Below are positions 60,807 to 64,000 of a stretch of 64,000 nt of DNA, piece after piece. The notes below the pieces were generated by a model. That model saw nothing but the letters and a program-made list of their open reading frames with translations, was not told the DNA's origin and did not search any database. The stretch spans positions 62,001 to 126,000 of the forward strand of contig NZ_LQCI01000011.1 of the NCBI RefSeq assembly GCF_001613935.1, written 5' to 3'. Position 1 is the first letter of the stretch. Each line of letters begins with the position of its first letter. Made by a program: the position numbers and the translations under genes. Source of the stretch: Amycolatopsis regifaucium. GTDB taxonomy: Bacteria > Actinomycetota > Actinomycetes > Mycobacteriales > Pseudonocardiaceae.

Positions 60807-61599
60807 CAAGGAGTCGATGATCGCCAACGCCGTGGAAGCGATCGGTAAGGCCACTTCGCAGGGCGCGCAGGTGATCTGCCTGCAGGAGTTGTTCTACGGC
60901 CCGTATTTCTGCCAGGTGCAGGACACCGACTACTACTCCTACACCGAGGGCATCCCCGACGGGCCGACGACGAAGCTCATGCAGGAGGTGGCCGAACGCC
61001 ACGGCGTCGTGCTCGTCGTCCCGATGTACGAGGTCGAGCAGCCGGGCGTGTACTACAACACGGCCGCGGTGATCGACGCCGACGGGACCTACCTCGGCAA
61101 GCACCGCAAAAACCACATCCCGCAGGTGAAGGGCTTCTGGGAGAAGTTCTACTTCCGGCCCGGGAACATGGGCTACCCGGTGTTCGACACCGCCGTCGGC
61201 CGCATCGGCGTCTACATCTGTTACGAGCGGCACTTCCCCGAGGGCTGGCGCGCGCTGGGCCTGGCGGGGGCGAAGATCGTGTTCAACCCGTCGGCGACCA
61301 GCCGCGGCCTCTCGGAGTACCTGTGGCGGCTGGAGCAGCCCGCGGCCGCCGTCGCGAACGAGTACTTCGTCGGCACGATCAACCGCGTCGGCGTGGAACC
61401 CCTGGGCGACAACGACTTCTACGGTCAGACCTATTTCGCGGACCCACGCGGTCAGCTGGTCGGCGCGGCCGCCTCGGACACCGAGGAGGAGATCGTCGTC
61501 CGCGACCTCGACATGGGGCTGCTCGCCGAAGTACGGGATCTGTGGGCCTTCTACCGAGACCGCCGTCCCGACAGCTACGGCCCCCTCGCGGAGGCGTGA
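60757..61599 (+). CDS. Beta-ureidopropionase (nitrilase family)
   Basis: 280 residues. The catalytic triad is Glu in VICLQELFYGPYFCQ, Lys in GKHRKNHIPQVKG and Cys in GVYICYERHFPEGWRAL. The beta-ureidopropionase subfamily shows NPSATSRGLSEYLWRLEQPA. It hydrolyses N-carbamoyl-beta-alanine to beta-alanine, CO2 and ammonia. It begins at a GTG preceded by GAAGGAGG, inside the end of the permease gene. Its stop overlaps the dihydropyrimidinase start by one base. Confidence 0.92.
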   Translation: MSDLVRAGLIQQRWTGDKESMIANAVEAIGKATSQGAQVICLQELFYGPYFCQVQDTDYYSYTEGIPDGPTTKLMQEVAERHGVVLVVPMYEVEQPGVYYNTAAVIDADGTYLGKHRKNHIPQVKGFWEKFYFRPGNMGYPVFDTAVGRIGVYICYERHFPEGWRALGLAGAKIVFNPSATSRGLSEYLWRLEQPAAAVANEYFVGTINRVGVEPLGDNDFYGQTYFADPRGQLVGAAASDTEEEIVVRDLDMGLLAEVRDLWAFYRDRRPDSYGPLAEA

Positions 61600-62984
61600 T
61601 GACCACCCTCATCAAGGGCGGGCAGGTGCTGTCCACGGCGGGCGCCGCCGCGGCGGACGTCCTCGTCGACGGCGAGACGATCGCGGCCGTCGGCGCGCCG
61701 GGCGCCTTGGGCCCGGCCGACGACGTCATCGACGCCACCGGGAAGTACGTGCTGCCCGGCGGGATCGACGCGCACACCCATATGGAGATGCCGTTCGGCG
61801 GCACGCATTCCGTCGATTCCTTCGGCACCGGGACGACGGCGGCGGCGTGGGGCGGGACGACCACGATCATCGACTTCGCCGTACAGGCCAAGGGCACCTC
61901 CCTGTTGTCCACTATGGACAAATGGCACGAGAAGGCGGACGGCAACTGCGCCATCGACTACGGCTTCCACATGATCGTCTCCGACGTCAACGATTCGTCG
62001 TTGAAGGAGATGCAAGCCTGCGTCGACGGCGGGGTCGGCAGCTTCAAGATGTTCATGGCGTACCCGGGGGTGTTCTACTCCACCGACGGCGAGATCCTGC
62101 TGGCCATGCAGAAGGCGCGCGAGATCGGCGCCACGATCATGATGCACGCCGAAAACGGCATCGCGATCGACCAGCTGGCCGCACAGGCGTTCGCCGCCGG
62201 AAAGATCGACCCGGTGCAGCACGGGCTCACCCGGCCGCCGGAACTGGAGGGCGAGGCGACCTCGCGCGCGATCCAGCTGGCCAAGGTGACGGGGGCGCCG
62301 CTGTACATCGTGCATCTCTCGGCGTCGCAGGCACTGGCGGCGGTCGCGGAGGCACGCGACGACGGGCAAAACGTCTTCGCGGAGACGTGTCCACAATATC
62401 TCTACCTGTCCATCGAGGACTTGGCCAAACCGGATTTCGAGGGCGCGAAGTACGTCGCTTCTCCCCCGCTGCGCGAGAAGTCGCATCAGGCGGATCTGTG
62501 GCGGGGGCTGCGCACCAACGACCTCTCGGTGGTGTCGACGGATCACTGTCCCTTCTGTTTCAAGGACCAGAAGGAACTCGGCCGCGGCGACTTCCGCGCG
62601 ATCCCCAACGGGATCCCCGGCGTCGAGCACCGGATGGACCTGCTGCACCAGGGGGTCGTGGCGGGCGAGCTCACCCTCGGCCGCTGGGTGGAGACCTGTT
62701 CGACCACTCCGGCGCGGATGTTCGGGCTGTACCCGCGCAAGGGGGTCATCGCGGCGGGTTCGGACGCCGACATCGTCGTCTACGACCCCACGGCGAAACA
62801 GACCCTGTCGGTCGAGACGCATCACATGAACGTGGACTACTCGGCCTACGAAGGACTGGAGATCACCGGCAAGGTCGAGACGGTGCTGTCACGGGGCCGC
62901 GTGGTGGTGTCGCCGTCCGGGTTCTCCGGGAGCACGACGCACGGGAAATTCCTCTCGCGCGACCTGAACCAGTACCTGAACTGA
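61599..62984 (+). CDS. hydA: Dihydropyrimidinase / D-hydantoinase
   Basis: 461 residues. The metal site has GGIDAHTHMEMP, the carboxylated Lys in GVGSFKMFMAYPGV, His in IMMHAENGIA and IVHLSASQA, and Asp in VVSTDHCPFCF. Substrate-loop residues fit dihydropyrimidinase rather than allantoinase. It opens the dihydrouracil or dihydrothymine ring (or hydantoins) to the N-carbamoyl acid used by the previous gene's product. The ATG at 61599 shares one base with the preceding stop (TGATG). Confidence 0.93.
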   Translation: MTTLIKGGQVLSTAGAAAADVLVDGETIAAVGAPGALGPADDVIDATGKYVLPGGIDAHTHMEMPFGGTHSVDSFGTGTTAAAWGGTTTIIDFAVQAKGTSLLSTMDKWHEKADGNCAIDYGFHMIVSDVNDSSLKEMQACVDGGVGSFKMFMAYPGVFYSTDGEILLAMQKAREIGATIMMHAENGIAIDQLAAQAFAAGKIDPVQHGLTRPPELEGEATSRAIQLAKVTGAPLYIVHLSASQALAAVAEARDDGQNVFAETCPQYLYLSIEDLAKPDFEGAKYVASPPLREKSHQADLWRGLRTNDLSVVSTDHCPFCFKDQKELGRGDFRAIPNGIPGVEHRMDLLHQGVVAGELTLGRWVETCSTTPARMFGLYPRKGVIAAGSDADIVVYDPTAKQTLSVETHHMNVDYSAYEGLEITGKVETVLSRGRVVVSPSGFSGSTTHGKFLSRDLNQYLN

Positions 62985-62994
62985 GGTGGGCGCC

Positions 62995-63984
62995 GTGGAC
63001 TTCGGGATAGTGCTGCAGACCGACCCGCCCGCGCGCGAACTGGTGCGGCTGATGAAGGCCGCCGAGGACCAGGGTTTCCGCTACGGCTGGACGTTCGACT
63101 CGTGCGTGCTGTGGCAGGAACCGTTCGTCATCTACTCACAGATCCTCGCGGCGACGTCGTCGATGATCGTGGGCCCGATGGTGACCAGCCCGGCCACCCG
63201 GGACTGGTCGGTGATGGCGTCGACCTTCGCCACGCTCAACGACATGTACGGCAACCGGACGGTGTGCGGTATCGGTCGTGGTGACTCGGCGCACCGGGTC
63301 GTCGGGATGCCACCGTCCACCTTGGCCACCGTGCGCGACTGCATGCACGTGGTCAAGGAACTGGCCGAGGGGCGCGAAGTCCTGTTGCGGGACAAGCCGG
63401 TCCGGATTCCGTGGATCCGCAACGGCAGGCTCGAGATGTGGATGGCGGGATACGGGCCCAAAGCGCTCAAGACGGTCGGTGAGCACGCGGACGGCTTCAT
63501 CCTCCAGTGCGCCGATCCCGCGATCGCCCGGTGGACGATCGGGGCGGTGCGCGAGGCGGCCCGTGCGGCAGGGCGGGATCCGGGCGGGATCACCATCTGT
63601 CTCGCGGCGCCGGCGTACGTCGGCGACGATCTGGCGCACCAACGGGAACAGCTGCGGTGGTTCGGCGGGATGGTCGGCAACCACGTCGCCGATCTCGTGG
63701 CGCGCTACGGCGATTCCGGGCCGGTACCCCGGGAACTGACCGACTACATCCGTGAGCGCCAGGGTTACGACTACGCGCATCACGGGCGGGCCGGTAATCC
63801 GTCGACCGACTTCGTCCCGGACGAGATCGTGGACCGGTTCTGCCTGCTCGGGCCCTCTTCGGCCCAGGTGGAACGGCTGGAGGAGCTGGCTTCGCTCGGC
63901 GTCGACCAGTTCGCGCTGTACCTCATGCACGACCAGCGCGAAGAAACCCTGAAGCGGTACGGCTCCGAGGTCATCGGCCGCTGA
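62995..63984 (+). CDS. LLM-class F420-dependent oxidoreductase (TIGR03842-like)
   Basis: 329 residues. The luciferase-like barrel starts DFGIVLQTDPPARELVRLMK; GPMVTSPATRDWSVMASTFA and TVCGIGRGDSAHRVVG match the TIGR03842 group, often found behind hydantoinase genes. It presumably uses reduced F420 or FMN; the reaction in this pathway is unknown, but oxidising or reducing a pyrimidine ring is a natural guess. The GTG at 62995 has GAGGTGG five bases upstream. A family A palindrome appears to start just behind its stop. Confidence 0.87.
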   Translation: MDFGIVLQTDPPARELVRLMKAAEDQGFRYGWTFDSCVLWQEPFVIYSQILAATSSMIVGPMVTSPATRDWSVMASTFATLNDMYGNRTVCGIGRGDSAHRVVGMPPSTLATVRDCMHVVKELAEGREVLLRDKPVRIPWIRNGRLEMWMAGYGPKALKTVGEHADGFILQCADPAIARWTIGAVREAARAAGRDPGGITICLAAPAYVGDDLAHQREQLRWFGGMVGNHVADLVARYGDSGPVPRELTDYIRERQGYDYAHHGRAGNPSTDFVPDEIVDRFCLLGPSSAQVERLEELASLGVDQFALYLMHDQREETLKRYGSEVIGR

Positions 63985-63989
63985 CGACC

Positions 63990-64000
63990 CGCATTTCGTC
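63990..64000. repeat. Start of another family A palindrome at window end
   Basis: CGCATTTCGTC at 63990–64000 equals the first 11 bases of the left arm of copy 3 (33239) and sits six bases beyond a stop codon, as the other copies do. The rest is outside the window. Confidence 0.5.

Overview
The window is a very GC-rich actinomycete chromosome segment. The gene order glyS–smtB–zur–(YbjN-like)–uppS–recO–era–(CBS)–ybeY–phoH–rsmE–dnaJ–hrcA, with dnaG and dgt nearby, follows the mycobacterial order. The Ser/Thr-rich secretome, F420-type oxidoreductase, SSI-type inhibitor and many LuxR/PucR/GAF-ANTAR regulators point to Pseudonocardiaceae, most likely an Amycolatopsis-like organism; that placement is inference. 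I see no prophage, CRISPR array, complete insertion sequence or rRNA. One tRNA (Asn) is present.

Layout. 1–2.8 kb: the end of a stressosome-type module (RsbS C-terminus, RsbT, a kinase/PP2C fusion and a SpoIIE phosphatase) read as one overlapping operon. 2.9–3.56 kb: a gene-free but promoter- and terminator-bounded stretch that looks like a long structured non-coding RNA. 3.6–5.4 kb: GAF-ANTAR regulator, a decayed carboxylesterase and RidA. 5.7–10.4 kb: three secreted serine proteases (S8, S1, S8) in one minus-strand operon, followed by a large LAL-type LuxR regulator with a small coupled gene, a Tat-exported alpha/beta hydrolase and an XRE-like regulator. 16–27 kb: tRNA-Asn, trans-aconitate methyltransferase, dnaG, an ECF41 sigma factor with its carboxymuconolactone-decarboxylase partner, a GT-C-like membrane protein, a serpin and dgt. 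26.7–30.8 kb: YdcF protein plus an ABC exporter/DesK-type two-component operon. 31–40 kb: glyS, two class F sortases with a probable surface substrate, the zinc regulators SmtB and Zur, a DUF1980/permease pair carrying a Zur-box-like palindrome, then uppS and recO. 40–43.3 kb: six small membrane proteins (four CD225/dispanin, one RDD, one DUF2752). 43.5–51.7 kb: the conserved era–hrcA housekeeping block. 51.8–64 kb: methylmalonate/malonate-semialdehyde dehydrogenase with divergent PucR, an SSI protease inhibitor, a DUF4173 membrane protein with a two-component system, and an operon for reductive pyrimidine/hydantoin catabolism (NCS1 permease, beta-ureidopropionase, dihydropyrimidinase, LLM oxidoreductase).

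How the parts fit. The NCS1–ureidopropionase–dihydropyrimidinase operon yields beta-alanine, whose carbon can leave through malonate semialdehyde and the dehydrogenase at 51.8 kb; the PucR regulator between them is a plausible common controller, and both promoter regions carry the same ACAGTCTG word. The three extracellular proteases are matched in the same window by two protease inhibitors (serpin, SSI). The zinc regulators sit beside a permease pair that they may control.

The most unusual signals are outside genes: the candidate RNA at 2.9–3.56 kb, several families of near-perfect 20–27 bp intergenic palindromes repeated between genes, a good ECF41-type promoter in front of the CMD gene, and a small CTAG-flanked inverted-repeat element next to dnaG. 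Six-frame shadow ORFs up to about 1,000 codons are abundant because of base composition and were ignored.
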